From Clostridium fungisolvens (GTDB lineage Bacteria; Bacillota; Clostridia; Clostridiales; Clostridiaceae), in assembly GCF_014193895.1 (NCBI RefSeq), contig NZ_BLZR01000002.1, forward strand, positions 1 to 64,000: a DNA stretch of 64,000 nt, given 5' to 3'. Every line of letters starts with the position of its first letter. Position 1 is the stretch's first letter. The position numbers were made by a program, and so were the translations under genes. Positions 19,045 through 28,342 of this stretch are shown one piece after another. The notes below the pieces were generated by a model, which was not told the DNA's origin, searched no databases, and worked only from the letters and a program-made list of their open reading frames with translations.

Positions 19045-19356
19045 AAATTACGCCCCCATTACCCTAAATTTAAAATTCCATATTTTACATATATTCTACA
19101 AAAAAGCTATAACACCTTCACATATTTTGGAAATGGGACTTTATAAAATTAAATTTATAATACACTCAAATGAAACCGTTTATAAATCATAATATGGAAA
19201 CATTATGAAATTAAAAATGCCATAATATCACATAATTTTGTCATACAACTGCCACAAAAATCTCTTATTATTTAATTAATCCCTTAATAATTAAATTATT
19301 AGACATCCACAATACAGAAAGTAGACAAAGAGTTTTAACATTAATCTTTTCCCTAA
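19045..19356. other. Intergenic region upstream of glgB
   Basis: This AT-rich stretch separates glgB from the liv operon terminator. Apart from the cre-like box described separately, I see no other named motif and no gene. Confidence 0.5.
19157..19185 (-). promoter_or_regulatory. Candidate CcpA cre site over a glgB promoter
   Basis: ATGAAACCGTTTATA at 19170-19184 matches the catabolite-responsive element consensus WTGNAANCGNWNNCW at all but one fixed position. A possible minus-strand -10 TATTAT lies at 19157-19162, so the site would cover the -35 region. This would put the glgB-glgA2-glgP operon under carbon catabolite control. It is inference from one site. Confidence 0.4.
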
Positions 19357-19360
19357 GAAA

Positions 19361-19397
19361 AAAAATCGCTAATGTCACAAGCATTAGCGATTTTTTG
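19361..19397. terminator. Terminator of the liv operon
   Basis: AAAAATCGCTAATG pairs with CATTAGCGATTTTTT around a seven-base loop; runs of A and T on both sides make it bidirectional. It lies 15 bp after the livF stop. Confidence 0.85.
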
Positions 19398-19411
19398 TAT
19401 ATAAGTTTCTT

Positions 19412-20143
19412 CTATAATGCGGCTTCTTTCTTATCAACTGCTTCACCTAAGTAAGCATTTTTTATATCTTCATTCTTTAGAAGTTCTTCTCCAGTGCCTT
19501 CCATTATTATCCTTCCAGTTTCAAGTACATATCCATAATCTGCTGCCTTCAAAGCAAGGTTTGCATTTTGCTCTATTAGCAATATAGTAACACCTTGTCT
19601 TCTTATCTCTTGAATTATATTAAAGATATCTTTAACTATTATAGGTGCAAGTCCAAGTGAAGGCTCATCCATCATTAGAAGTTTTGGCTTTGCCATAAGA
19701 GCTCTTCCAACTGCTAACATTTGTTGCTCTCCTCCAGAAAGAGTTCCTGCAAGTTGCCATTTTCTTTCCTCTAATCTTGGAAACAACTCATATATCCACT
19801 TTATATCTTTTTCTATTTCCTTCTTATCTTTTCTGAAATACGCACCTAACTTAATATTCTCAAGAACAGTAAGGTTAGGAAAAACTCTTCTTCCTTCAGG
19901 AACTAGAGTCAAACCCATCTTTGGTATCTGCTCTGTCTTTTTGTTAGTTATATCTACTCCATCATAGATTATCTTTCCTGACTTAATTTTAGTAAGGCCT
20001 ACTGTAGCTCTTAGCGTTGTACTTTTTCCGGCTCCGTTAGCACCAACAAGAGTAACAATCTTTCCTTGCTCTACATTTATAGATATTCCATTAAGAGCCT
20101 CAATAGCTCCATAAGATACAACTAAATCTTCTATCTTAAGCAT
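19412..20143 (-). CDS. livF: Branched-chain amino-acid ABC transporter ATP-binding protein LivF
   Basis: This is one of two ATPases that power high-affinity import of leucine, isoleucine and valine across the membrane. Walker A GANGAGKST near residue 35, the signature LSGGEQQMLAVGRALM near 137 and Walker B LLMMDEPSLGLAP near 157 are all intact. At 243 residues it has the normal LivF length. It overlaps livG by eight bases, so translation is probably coupled. It is the last gene of the livHMGF operon. Confidence 0.93.
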   Translation of the reverse strand: MLKIEDLVVSYGAIEALNGISINVEQGKIVTLVGANGAGKSTTLRATVGLTKIKSGKIIYDGVDITNKKTEQIPKMGLTLVPEGRRVFPNLTVLENIKLGAYFRKDKKEIEKDIKWIYELFPRLEERKWQLAGTLSGGEQQMLAVGRALMAKPKLLMMDEPSLGLAPIIVKDIFNIIQEIRRQGVTILLIEQNANLALKAADYGYVLETGRIIMEGTGEELLKNEDIKNAYLGEAVDKKEAAL

Positions 20144-20906
20144 CTTCCTTCACCCCCAAGTAGGCTTCAATAACCTTTGAATTATTTTGAATTTCATAAG
20201 GTGTCCCATGTGCTATAGTAACTCCATGGTCGAGCACATATATTCTATCAGATATTCCCATTACTAAAGGCATGTGATGTTCTATCATAAATATAGTAAG
20301 ACCAAATTCATCTCTTATCTCATTTATAAAGCTTGTAAGCTCATCAGATTCCTTTGGATTCATTCCAGCCGCTGGTTCATCTAAAAGCATAATCTCCGGA
20401 TTAGTTGCAAGACCTCTCGCAATTTCTAACCTTCTTTGCTTTCCATAAGGAAGTGAACTTGCCTTTTCATCCTTAAGATCTAAAAGTCCAACTCTCTCTA
20501 GTAACTCTAATGATTTTTGAACCATTTCTTTTTCTTCTTTTCTATATCTAGGAAGCTTAAACATCCCTTCTAAAAACATTGATTTTAAATGAAGATGATT
20601 TGCTATAAGAACATTATCCAAAACTGTTAATTCTCCAAATAGTCTTATGTTTTGGAAAGTTCTAGCTATCCCCTTTTTAGTTATGGCATCTGGTTTTAGT
20701 CCAGAGATTCTTTCATTATTAAAAAATATTTGTCCTTCGGAAGGGGTGTAAACACCTGTAATCATATTAAAAGCCGTAGTCTTACCTGCACCGTTAGGTC
20801 CTATAAGAGCAACAATTTCGCCCTTATTTAGTTCTAAACTGAAGTCCTTAACTGCTGTAAGACCTCCAAACTTCATTGTTATCTTGTCTGCATTAAGCAA
20901 TTTCAT
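20136..20906 (-). CDS. livG: Branched-chain amino-acid ABC transporter ATP-binding protein LivG
   Basis: This is the second ATPase of the Liv importer. Walker A GPNGAGKTTAFN lies near residue 37, the LivG-type signature LPYGKQRRLEIARGLA near 166 and Walker B IMLLDEPAAGMNP near 190. The C-terminal extension (HGVTIAHGTPYEIQNNSKVIEAYLG) is typical of LivG. The 3' end overlaps livF and the 5' end overlaps livM by 14 bases. Confidence 0.93.
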   Translation of the reverse strand: MKLLNADKITMKFGGLTAVKDFSLELNKGEIVALIGPNGAGKTTAFNMITGVYTPSEGQIFFNNERISGLKPDAITKKGIARTFQNIRLFGELTVLDNVLIANHLHLKSMFLEGMFKLPRYRKEEKEMVQKSLELLERVGLLDLKDEKASSLPYGKQRRLEIARGLATNPEIMLLDEPAAGMNPKESDELTSFINEIRDEFGLTIFMIEHHMPLVMGISDRIYVLDHGVTIAHGTPYEIQNNSKVIEAYLGVKEDA

Positions 20907-21960
20907 CTTGGCTTCCTCCTTTGCTTCGTCCTATGTTTTTGAAGAATCCAAAAAGACCATTCCATGAAAATTCTCTATTTCCCATAAGACCTTTACTAAA
21001 GAATAATACAGCTATCATTAGAAGGGCTGAGAATACTACCATTCTAGTACCAGCAACTCCTTGTATCCTGTATCCACCTATTGTTATAGTTTCATCTAAG
21101 AATCTCAATGCTTCTCCAGCTATTGTTATTATAAATGATGAAATTACAGTTCCTGTTATACTTCCCATTCCACCTAGAACTATAATAAGTAATATGTTGA
21201 AAGTAAGCATGAATTTAAACATTGTAGGATCTATTGTTCCTAGTGAATTTGCTAGTAACCCACCACCTACTCCAGCAAAGAAAGCCCCTATTGAAAAAGC
21301 TAGAGTTTTATTTCTAAAAAGATTTATTCCCATACTTTCAGCTGCTATTTCATCTTCTCTTATTGCTTTCAGCGCTCTACCAAAACTACTATTCACAAAT
21401 GACACCATAAGTATAACTGTCACTATGAACACCCCAAAACTCCACCATATATTAGTAGTTACTGGTATACCTTTTAATCCTAATGCACCATTAGTAATGG
21501 ATTGTGTATTATTTATTACTACTCTTATTATTTCTGCAAAACCAAGAGTTGCAATAGCTAAGTAATCACCTTTAAGTCTTAGCGCAGGAGCGCCTATTAA
21601 GTAAGCTAAAAATGCAGAGATTATACCTGCAACTATAAGAGCTATTGGAAAAGGCAATTGTATATTTGCCAAAGGAGCAGCTATAGGCTGCATAAAAAAG
21701 TTTTGAGCCTTAGTTTCAGGCGACATAGTCAAAAGAGCTGTTGTATAAGCACCTATAGCTATAAATCCGGCATGCCCTAATGAAAACAAACCAGTGAAAC
21801 CATTAATCAAATTCATGCTTAAGGCCAAAACTGCATAAATTGCACATAAGTTAAGTATTCTTGTTTTATATGGATCAAAGTTTTTATCTGCATATATTAA
21901 AAATAATATGAGTACGACAAATGAAATTCCTGTTAAAATTAAATTTCTCTTTTTCATCAT
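20893..21960 (-). CDS. livM: Branched-chain amino-acid ABC transporter permease LivM
   Basis: This integral membrane permease of the Liv importer has about nine to ten hydrophobic helices. It carries the family motifs NLINGFTGLFSLGHAGFIAIGAY (shown split: NLINGFTGLFSLGHAGF near residue 50) and RALKAIREDEIAAESMGIN near 198, the EAA-like loop contacting the ATPases. At 355 residues it is normal for Gram-positive LivM, which lacks the long extension of the E. coli protein. The ATG is doubled (MM), and the gene abuts livH directly. Confidence 0.92.
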   Translation of the reverse strand: MMKKRNLILTGISFVVLILFLIYADKNFDPYKTRILNLCAIYAVLALSMNLINGFTGLFSLGHAGFIAIGAYTTALLTMSPETKAQNFFMQPIAAPLANIQLPFPIALIVAGIISAFLAYLIGAPALRLKGDYLAIATLGFAEIIRVVINNTQSITNGALGLKGIPVTTNIWWSFGVFIVTVILMVSFVNSSFGRALKAIREDEIAAESMGINLFRNKTLAFSIGAFFAGVGGGLLANSLGTIDPTMFKFMLTFNILLIIVLGGMGSITGTVISSFIITIAGEALRFLDETITIGGYRIQGVAGTRMVVFSALLMIAVLFFSKGLMGNREFSWNGLFGFFKNIGRSKGGSQDEIA

Positions 21961-22848
21961 CTACACCTTCTCCGAAATTTTTTCGCCCATGATACCTGTT
22001 GGCTTAAATAGTAATATAACTATTAAAAGTATAAAGGCAAAAGCATCTCTATAACCTGTAAGACTTGGTAATAATGCAACAAGCATGATTTCACCTATTC
22101 CAAGGATAAATCCACCCACTACAGCACCAGTAATGTTTCCTATTCCACCTATAACTGCAGCTATAAAGCATTTAAGTCCTGGCATAACTCCCATAAGTGG
22201 ATTAATGTTAGGGAACTTGAATCCCCACATTATACTTCCAACTGCCGCTAAGGCTGATCCTATTGCGAAAGTCAAAGTTATTATTCTGTTTATATTTATA
22301 GTCATCAATGAAGATATTTCATAATCCTTAGAAACAGCTCTCATAGCCATTCCAACTTTTGTATTGTTTACAACATATAACAATAATAATAGTATAATAA
22401 CAGTTACCACAGGGATTATGATTGTAAGTCTTTGCATTGATACAGATCCAATTTTAATTACGTCAGTAAAAAGTGGCACTTGAGGAAAAGCTTTAGGTAC
22501 TCCTCCAAAGACAACTGTTCCTAAGTTTTCAAGAAAGAACGATACCCCTATTGCTGATATCAATATTGATATCTTAGGTGCAGTTCTTATAGGTTTGTAA
22601 GCTGCCTTCTCTATAAATATTCCAAGAAATACTGTAAGAGCTATAGAAAACAATACTGCTACATACCAAGGCATTGCAAAAACTGCTATACCGTAAAAGG
22701 TAAAATAAGCAGCCATCATAAATATATCTCCATGAGCAAAATTTATAAGTCTTAATATTCCATAAACCATTGTGTATCCTATTGCTATTAATGCATATAA
22801 ACTACCTAATGATATTCCATTAGCTAAATGCTGCAAAAGTGTACCCAT
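21961..22848 (-). CDS. livH: Branched-chain amino-acid ABC transporter permease LivH
   Basis: This second permease subunit of the Liv importer has 295 residues and about eight hydrophobic helices. The N-terminal LANGISLGSLYALIAIGYTM and GILRLINFAHGDIFM blocks are the LivH hallmark; GMAMRAVSKDYEISSLMTI near residue 165 is the ATPase-contact loop. AAAGGAGAGG precedes its ATG. It is the first gene after the livJ2 binding-protein gene (62 bp gap). Confidence 0.93.
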   Translation of the reverse strand: MGTLLQHLANGISLGSLYALIAIGYTMVYGILRLINFAHGDIFMMAAYFTFYGIAVFAMPWYVAVLFSIALTVFLGIFIEKAAYKPIRTAPKISILISAIGVSFFLENLGTVVFGGVPKAFPQVPLFTDVIKIGSVSMQRLTIIIPVVTVIILLLLLYVVNNTKVGMAMRAVSKDYEISSLMTININRIITLTFAIGSALAAVGSIMWGFKFPNINPLMGVMPGLKCFIAAVIGGIGNITGAVVGGFILGIGEIMLVALLPSLTGYRDAFAFILLIVILLFKPTGIMGEKISEKV

Positions 22849-22909
22849 ATTAAAATCCCTCTCCTTTTAAAATACAGAGAACTGGCTATAAGCTAGTCCT
22901 CTCATTCCT

Positions 22910-24085
22910 TTATTTTGTTGGCTCTACTGTGTCAGTATAAGTGAATTTACCATCCTTAACAGTCTTAATTATTGCTGCTTTTATGGCGTTTCTGTCTTCA
23001 TCAAAATTGATTACTCCTGTAGCCCCTTGGAAATCCTTAGTCTTTGCAAGTTCATCTCTTAACTTAACAGAATCATTTGATCCAGATCTCTTAAGAGCAT
23101 CTACTAGTATTAAGTATGAATCATATCCAAGTGCAGACATTGCGGAAGCATCTTTTCCACTGTATTCTTTTTTATATGCTTCTAAGAATTTCTCCGATTC
23201 CTTTGTAACTGGTTTTTCTGTAGCAAATGCAGTTGAGAATACTGCTCCTTCAGCAGCTTGACCACCTATCTTTAAAAAGTCTGGTGTCTCCCATGTATCT
23301 CCACCTATTATTGGAGCCTTTATTCCTAAATCTCTTGCTTGTTTTATTAGAAGTGCTGACTCTGTGAAGTTACCAGGAGCAAATATTACATCTGGATTTT
23401 GTGATTTTATATTAGTCAACTGTGCACTAAAATCTTGGTCTCCAGTATTATAGTTAGATGTTGAAACTATAGCTTTACTGTCCCCAGTCAATTTTGTAAA
23501 TGAATCTGTAAAATACTTAGCTAATCCAACTGCATAATCATTAGAAACTTCTTGTACAATTGCAACTTTCTTAGCATTTAGTTTTGAGTAAGCGTAGTTA
23601 GCCATTACTGTTCCTTGGAATGGATCTATAAAACAAACTCTGAAATAATAGTCATTTCCTTTAGTAACCAATGGATTTGTTGCTGATGTTGCAACTGTTG
23701 GTATCTTAGCTTTCTTTACGATATCTCCAGCAGCCATTGAAAGTGAGCTACCGTAACTTCCTATTATAGCCGTAACCTTTTCTTTCTCTACAAGTCTTGA
23801 TGCCGCATTAGATGCCTCTACTTTGTCAGATTTATTATCAACTATTACTAGTTCTATTTTCTTTCCATTAACTTCAGGATAAAGCTTGTTAGCAAGTTTT
23901 ATTCCTTCTACCTCTAATTCACCACCCCCAGCATTTGCTCCCGTAAGCGGTTCAAAAACCCCAATCTTTATAGTATCACTGCTACCATTAGTGTTAGAAT
24001 CTGATACCTTCTCAACCTGGCAACTTGAAAGTACTGTTCCTACAGCCAATACTGCACTTATTATAAAAGCTAATTTTCTCTTCAT
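22910..24085 (-). CDS. livJ: Branched-chain amino-acid binding lipoprotein, second copy
   Basis: This substrate-binding protein (periplasmic-binding fold type 1, Leu/Ile/Val family) is anchored outside the membrane as a lipoprotein: the signal peptide ends in the lipobox VLSSC at residues 18-22. The mature part begins with IKIGVFEPLTGANAGGGEL and includes SATNPLVTKGNDYYFR. The 391-residue protein is about 90 percent identical to the copy at 24771-25943, differing mostly near the C-terminus (SGKDASAMSALGYDSYLILV). The gene carries its own upstream region, with a CodY-like box. It may transcribe on into livHMGF. Confidence 0.92.
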   Translation of the reverse strand: MKRKLAFIISAVLAVGTVLSSCQVEKVSDSNTNGSSDTIKIGVFEPLTGANAGGGELEVEGIKLANKLYPEVNGKKIELVIVDNKSDKVEASNAASRLVEKEKVTAIIGSYGSSLSMAAGDIVKKAKIPTVATSATNPLVTKGNDYYFRVCFIDPFQGTVMANYAYSKLNAKKVAIVQEVSNDYAVGLAKYFTDSFTKLTGDSKAIVSTSNYNTGDQDFSAQLTNIKSQNPDVIFAPGNFTESALLIKQARDLGIKAPIIGGDTWETPDFLKIGGQAAEGAVFSTAFATEKPVTKESEKFLEAYKKEYSGKDASAMSALGYDSYLILVDALKRSGSNDSVKLRDELAKTKDFQGATGVINFDEDRNAIKAAIIKTVKDGKFTYTDTVEPTK

Positions 24086-24654
24086 TATTTTAATCCCCCT
24101 TAGAATATTTACGAATATACCTATTGCTGAATAATGTTTTCGTATGTTGTTGTTAATTTTATATCACCAAAATATTTTCTGTCAATTGAAAAGTATTCCT
24201 GCACCATTATTCAACTTCGTAAAATTATTCACATATTATTCATTTGTATATTAATTTGTCAATACAACATAATATTATTATATTCATTAACATTATGTCA
24301 AGTTTATGGTTTTATTTTTATCATTCTATCACAAAAACACACTTTTTATTATTTGTATTCCTGCGAAGGACAAACCATTTTTCTATGAATAATTACCAAT
24401 TTTAAAATTAAAGCAAAGCCCTTTTTGCATTTTTTCAAACCACACATTTCATCTTCTAATATTATCAATGTAAACGTGATTATTCGTGTATACTATTTTA
24501 TATATTAATCTAAATCGCAACTCGTCTTATTCAATGTTTTCCCATTAAAATATAGAGGGACCCTAATTCAAATATTAAGTCATGCACGCTTTCCATCTCA
24601 TAATCCAAGGTTTTCATACATCCATAACTTAAATCTTCATAAAGGATCCCATTA
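24086..24654. other. Upstream region of livJ copy 2, part of a duplication
   Basis: About 685 bp separate the two livJ genes. The part next to livJ2 (24086 to about 24365) is similar to the region upstream of livJ copy 1; for example a 40-odd-bp block starting ATTTTTATCATTCTATCAC (24316) recurs at 26170. The rest, up to the inverted repeat at 24655, holds no gene that I can support. Confidence 0.55.
24173..24187. promoter_or_regulatory. CodY-like box upstream of livJ copy 2
   Basis: TATTTTCTGTCAATT has three mismatches to the CodY consensus AATTTTCWGAAAATT. It lies at the position equivalent to the better match at 26033. CodY represses amino-acid uptake genes when branched-chain amino acids and GTP are high, so the target is logical; binding is unproven. 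Confidence 0.4.
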
Positions 24655-24754
24655 AGGGGTTCCTGTTTCGAAACTTAATTTATACTTGTTCGAAAATCCC
24701 GGCTTCTGGGGATTTTCGGGCATGTATAAATTAATAGTTGAGCTAGGAACCCTA
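24655..24754 (-). repeat. Large imperfect inverted repeat between the livJ genes
   Basis: Two arms of about 46 bases (24655-24700 and 24708-24754) share GGGTTCCT, TTAATTTATAC and CGAAAATCCC blocks in inverted order around a seven-base loop. About three quarters of positions pair. It starts 17 bp beyond the livJ copy 1 stop, so it may act as terminator or as an mRNA-protecting hairpin that favours binding-protein expression; a small mobile element is the alternative. Confidence 0.6.
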
Positions 24755-24770
24755 TAGTTTTTAAATTGCT

Positions 24771-25943
24771 CTATTTTGTTGGTTCGATTATATCAAGATA
24801 AGTAAACTTTCCGTCCTTTACTTGCTTAATAACTGCTGATTTTACTGCATTTCTATCTTCATCAAAATTAACAACACCTGCAGCTCCTTGGAAGTCCTTA
24901 GTTTTTACAAGTTCATCTCTCAATTTAACTGAATCTTCTGAGCCAGTTCTCTTTAGACCATCTACAAGTAACAAATACGCATCATATGCAAGAGCTGAAA
25001 CTGCAGCAGGTTCTTTACTGTATTCCTTCTTATATTCTGCTAAGAATTTTTCTGATTCCTTTGTTATAGGTTTCTCTGTTGCAAAGAAAGTAGAGAATAC
25101 CGCTCCATCAACAGCACTACCACCTATCTTTAAGAAGTCAGGAGTTTCCCATGTATCTCCACCTATTATTGGAGCCTTTATTCCTAAATCTCTTGCTTGT
25201 TTTATTAGAAGTGCTGACTCAGTGAAGTTACCAGGAGCAAATATTACATCTGGATTTTGTGATTTTATATTAGTTAACTGCGCACTAAAATCTTGATCTC
25301 CAGTATTATAGTTAGATACTGAAACTATAGCCTTGCTGTCTCCAGTTAACTTTGTGAATGAATCTGTAAAATACTTAGCTAGTCCAACTGCATAATCATT
25401 AGAAACTTCTTGCACAATTGCAACCTTCTTAGCATTAAGCTTTGAGTAAGCGTAGTTAGCCATTACTGTTCCTTGGAATGGATCTATAAAACAAACTCTA
25501 AAATAATAGTCATTTCCCTTAGTAACTAATGGATTTGTTGCTGATGTTGCAACTGTTGGTATTTTAGCTTTCTTTATAATATCTCCAGCAGCCATTGATA
25601 AGGAACTTCCCCAACTTCCTATAATAGCTGTAACCTTCTCTTTTTCAACAAGTCTTGATGCTGCATTAGATGCTTCTACCTTGTCTGATTTATTATCAAC
25701 TATTACTAGTTCAATCTTCTTCCCATTTACCTCAGGATAAAGTTTATTAGCAAGTTTTATTCCTTCTACTTCTAGTTCTCCACCTCCAGCATTTGCACCT
25801 GTGAGTGGCTCAAAAACTCCTATTTTTATAGTATCACTACTACCACTTGTCTTAGAATCTGATACCTTCTCAACCTGACAGCTTGAAAGCACTGTTCCTA
25901 CGGCTAATACCGCACTAATTATAATTGCTAGTTTTCTTTTCAT
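24771..25943 (-). CDS. livJ: Branched-chain amino-acid binding lipoprotein, first copy
   Basis: This 390-residue Leu/Ile/Val-type binding lipoprotein has a lipobox VLSSC at residues 18-22, so it is attached to the outer face of the membrane. It is nearly identical to the neighbour at 22910-24085 over the first 280 residues; differences cluster at the C-terminal lobe (GSAVDGAVFSTFFATEKP, KEPAAVSALAYDAYLLLVDG), which could change substrate preference. The gene is the first of the liv region and has its own upstream region. A large inverted repeat follows its stop codon. Confidence 0.92.
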   Translation of the reverse strand: MKRKLAIIISAVLAVGTVLSSCQVEKVSDSKTSGSSDTIKIGVFEPLTGANAGGGELEVEGIKLANKLYPEVNGKKIELVIVDNKSDKVEASNAASRLVEKEKVTAIIGSWGSSLSMAAGDIIKKAKIPTVATSATNPLVTKGNDYYFRVCFIDPFQGTVMANYAYSKLNAKKVAIVQEVSNDYAVGLAKYFTDSFTKLTGDSKAIVSVSNYNTGDQDFSAQLTNIKSQNPDVIFAPGNFTESALLIKQARDLGIKAPIIGGDTWETPDFLKIGGSAVDGAVFSTFFATEKPITKESEKFLAEYKKEYSKEPAAVSALAYDAYLLLVDGLKRTGSEDSVKLRDELVKTKDFQGAAGVVNFDEDRNAVKSAVIKQVKDGKFTYLDIIEPTK

Positions 25944-26447
25944 TAATTTTCTCCCCCTTTTAATAAATACGAACTATCACTTATTACTGATTAATTTACA
26001 GTCATCATTGAAACAGTTTTAAATCAGTAAATTATTTTCTGCAAATTGAAAAATGCATTGCATTTTTATTCAGCAAGATGTTTTTGTTCACACATTATAC
26101 ACTTTGTTTACATTTAATATATTATCATATCATTTTTAAAATTACTAGTAATTTAATATATATTTGCTTTTATTTTTATCATTCTATCACAAAAACACAC
26201 TTTTTATTATTTGTATTTCTACTGAGTACATTTATAATTATTGTAAATCATTACTACTTTTTCGTGGTTACTATATACTCTCTTGCAATTTCAGATAAAT
26301 ATATATTCATAAAAATATTTTTTCATGTAAACGTATTTTTAACTTTTCTTCTATTTATTTGAATTTAAAAAACTCGATAATTATGATAATATATTTATAA
26401 TAACATTCGGCAAAAACATACAAACAACTTAAGAGGGGGCAATTATT
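25944..26447. other. Divergent regulatory region of livJ copy 1 and the chemotaxis receptor
   Basis: This 504-bp gap between divergent genes holds the CodY-like box at 26033 and the 40-odd-bp block at 26170 that is duplicated upstream of livJ copy 2. I see no gene in it. Confidence 0.5.
26033..26047. promoter_or_regulatory. CodY-like box upstream of livJ copy 1
   Basis: TATTTTCTGCAAATT differs from the CodY consensus AATTTTCWGAAAATT at two positions. It lies about 90 bp before the livJ start, within a block conserved in both livJ upstream regions. Confidence 0.45.
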
Positions 26448-28163
26448 TTGAAAAGGAGATTAAGTTCAATCAAACTTACCACTAAAATTACTTTTATCTT
26501 TGTGACACTTCTAGTACTGCTATTAATAATCGGATTAAGTGAAATCTACAATCTAAGATCTGTAAATAACAATTTACAACATATTTATTCCGTTAATATG
26601 AAAGCAATTCAAGACGTAAGAACTCTTAGAGAAAATGTTCAAGAATCTCAAGTCAATACTCTTCTAGCTATGGATGAAAGAAATAAATCAAATCTATCTA
26701 GATATAACGATGAGATTACTGCCATTAATTTAGAAAACAGTACCATACTTCAGCAATATACAAAGTCAGTAACAAGCAGCAAGGAAAAATCACTACTTAA
26801 AGACTTAACTATGATGTTAGATGATTATATTAAGTCAAGAGACGAGACTATAGACTTAATAAAAGAAGGCGATTACCAAAGGGCTAAAGATATTATAACA
26901 ACTGTTACCTTAAAAAGAGATTCCGTTGATAATGTAATTAAAAACATAGTACAATTCAATCAGACCGAATCAAGACAAGCGTATGATGATTCAAGAAGCA
27001 CCTATAACCTTTCAATAACTCTTACATATATAGTTTTAGGAGTTTCCTTAATCATTACGGTAATATGTTCGCTATATCTCAGATCATATATATCTAGAAA
27101 ATTAAAATCAATAATCTCATTTACTGAAAAACTTAAGAACGGAGATCTATCAGACACACTTAAAGTGAAAACTATGGATGAATTCGGTAAAATTGAAGAT
27201 TCCTTAAATGCAACCGTACTCTCTTTAAGAGATGTGATTTCAGAGATAAGCAATAGTGCAGTTAATCTAAGCTCATCAAGTGATGAATTGTCTGCAACAA
27301 TGGAAGAAGTAACTTCAAAAGTAGATACAATAAACGAAAGCATACAGCATATAGGCAGTGGTGTTCAAGAATTAACTTCAAGCATCGAAGAAGTAAACTA
27401 CTCTACAGACAAAATAGCTTCTCAAGTTACTGACCTAGGATCAGATGCTGATCATAGTTATAACTCTGCTAAAGATATCGAGTCGAGAGCGACTAGCTTA
27501 AAGAATAACTCAACTGAATTAGTGAAAAATTCAAAAGAACTTTATCAATCCAATCAAGAGGCTGTACTAAGCTCAATCGAGCAAGGTAAAGTGGTCTCAC
27601 AAATTAAGCTAATGGCAACTACTATAACTCAAATTGCAGATCAAACCAACTTATTAGCGCTTAATGCTATGATAGAATCAGCTAGAGCAGGTGAAGCAGG
27701 AAGAGGATTTGCTGTTGTTGCAGGAGAAATAATAAAATTAGCAGATAGTTCAATGTCTGCAGTAAAAAATATAAATAAAGTTACAGATCAAATAGAATTA
27801 GCTTTTAAAAGCCTATCAGATAATGCTACTAACATACTTAAATATATAGAAGATATAGTTACTCCTACCAATGAAGAAATGATAAACATCGGATATCAAT
27901 ATGGAGACGATGCAAAATTGGTTGCAGATATATCAAGAAAATTCCACCAATCATCATACTCTATAAAAGGAATCGTAGAAAAGATAAATAGAGAAATCGA
28001 AAATGTAAGTGCTATGTCTCAACAGACAAACTCTTCTTCTCAAGAAATAATAGAGAGTATCTCTGAAGCTGCCGCTGCAATTGAAGAAGTTAGTAGGACT
28101 GCTATGTCACAGGCTGAGTTAGCTCAAAAATTAAGCATATTAACTAGCAAGTTTACACTTTAG
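26448..28163 (+). CDS. Methyl-accepting chemotaxis protein
   Basis: This transmembrane chemoreceptor signals through CheW/CheA. A first membrane helix (residues 13-30), an extracellular four-helix-bundle-type sensor (about 31-185), a second helix (about 188-208), a HAMP segment (about 209-265) and a long cytoplasmic coiled coil are in the standard order. The signalling tip near residues 395-425 reads DQTNLLALNAMIESARAGEA then GRGFAVVAGEI, close to the universal sequence but with AMIES for the usual AAIEA. The start is TTG, well placed after AGAGGGGGC. The ligand is unknown; the gene stands alone between the liv genes and a terminator. Confidence 0.92.
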   Translation: MKRRLSSIKLTTKITFIFVTLLVLLLIIGLSEIYNLRSVNNNLQHIYSVNMKAIQDVRTLRENVQESQVNTLLAMDERNKSNLSRYNDEITAINLENSTILQQYTKSVTSSKEKSLLKDLTMMLDDYIKSRDETIDLIKEGDYQRAKDIITTVTLKRDSVDNVIKNIVQFNQTESRQAYDDSRSTYNLSITLTYIVLGVSLIITVICSLYLRSYISRKLKSIISFTEKLKNGDLSDTLKVKTMDEFGKIEDSLNATVLSLRDVISEISNSAVNLSSSSDELSATMEEVTSKVDTINESIQHIGSGVQELTSSIEEVNYSTDKIASQVTDLGSDADHSYNSAKDIESRATSLKNNSTELVKNSKELYQSNQEAVLSSIEQGKVVSQIKLMATTITQIADQTNLLALNAMIESARAGEAGRGFAVVAGEIIKLADSSMSAVKNINKVTDQIELAFKSLSDNATNILKYIEDIVTPTNEEMINIGYQYGDDAKLVADISRKFHQSSYSIKGIVEKINREIENVSAMSQQTNSSSQEIIESISEAAAAIEEVSRTAMSQAELAQKLSILTSKFTL

Positions 28164-28209
28164 ACTATTATCAGCTTATACCTTAACCAGAATGCATTTT
28201 AAATCAAAT

Positions 28210-28242
28210 AATAGAACCTCGAAAATTTTTCGAGGTTCTATT
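28210..28242 (+). terminator. Terminator of the chemotaxis receptor gene
   Basis: AATAGAACCTCGAAAA and its full complement form a near-perfect stem, followed by a T-rich tract on the plus strand. Confidence 0.85.
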
Positions 28243-28342
28243 ATTTTAATTTTACCTGCTATTTAATCATTATACTAAAATTAAACAGTTATCCATTCTA
28301 TTTTAAAAAAGCCCTTAAAAATAGCCTAGCTTTAATTTATAC

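Noticed and set aside
18746..19192. 148-codon plus-strand open frame opposite the GlgB tail
   Set aside because: It arises from the reverse complement of Lys-rich codons (giving Phe, Leu, Ser and Val) and has no start signals.
20921..21565. 214-codon plus-strand open frame opposite livM
   Set aside because: It is the antisense of a well supported permease gene, has no ribosome binding site and an unnatural composition (Pro, Ile, Thr rich).
26360..26447. Sigma-D type flagellar promoter before the chemotaxis receptor gene
   Set aside because: A CGATAAT-like -10 exists, but no TAAA box lies at the required spacing.
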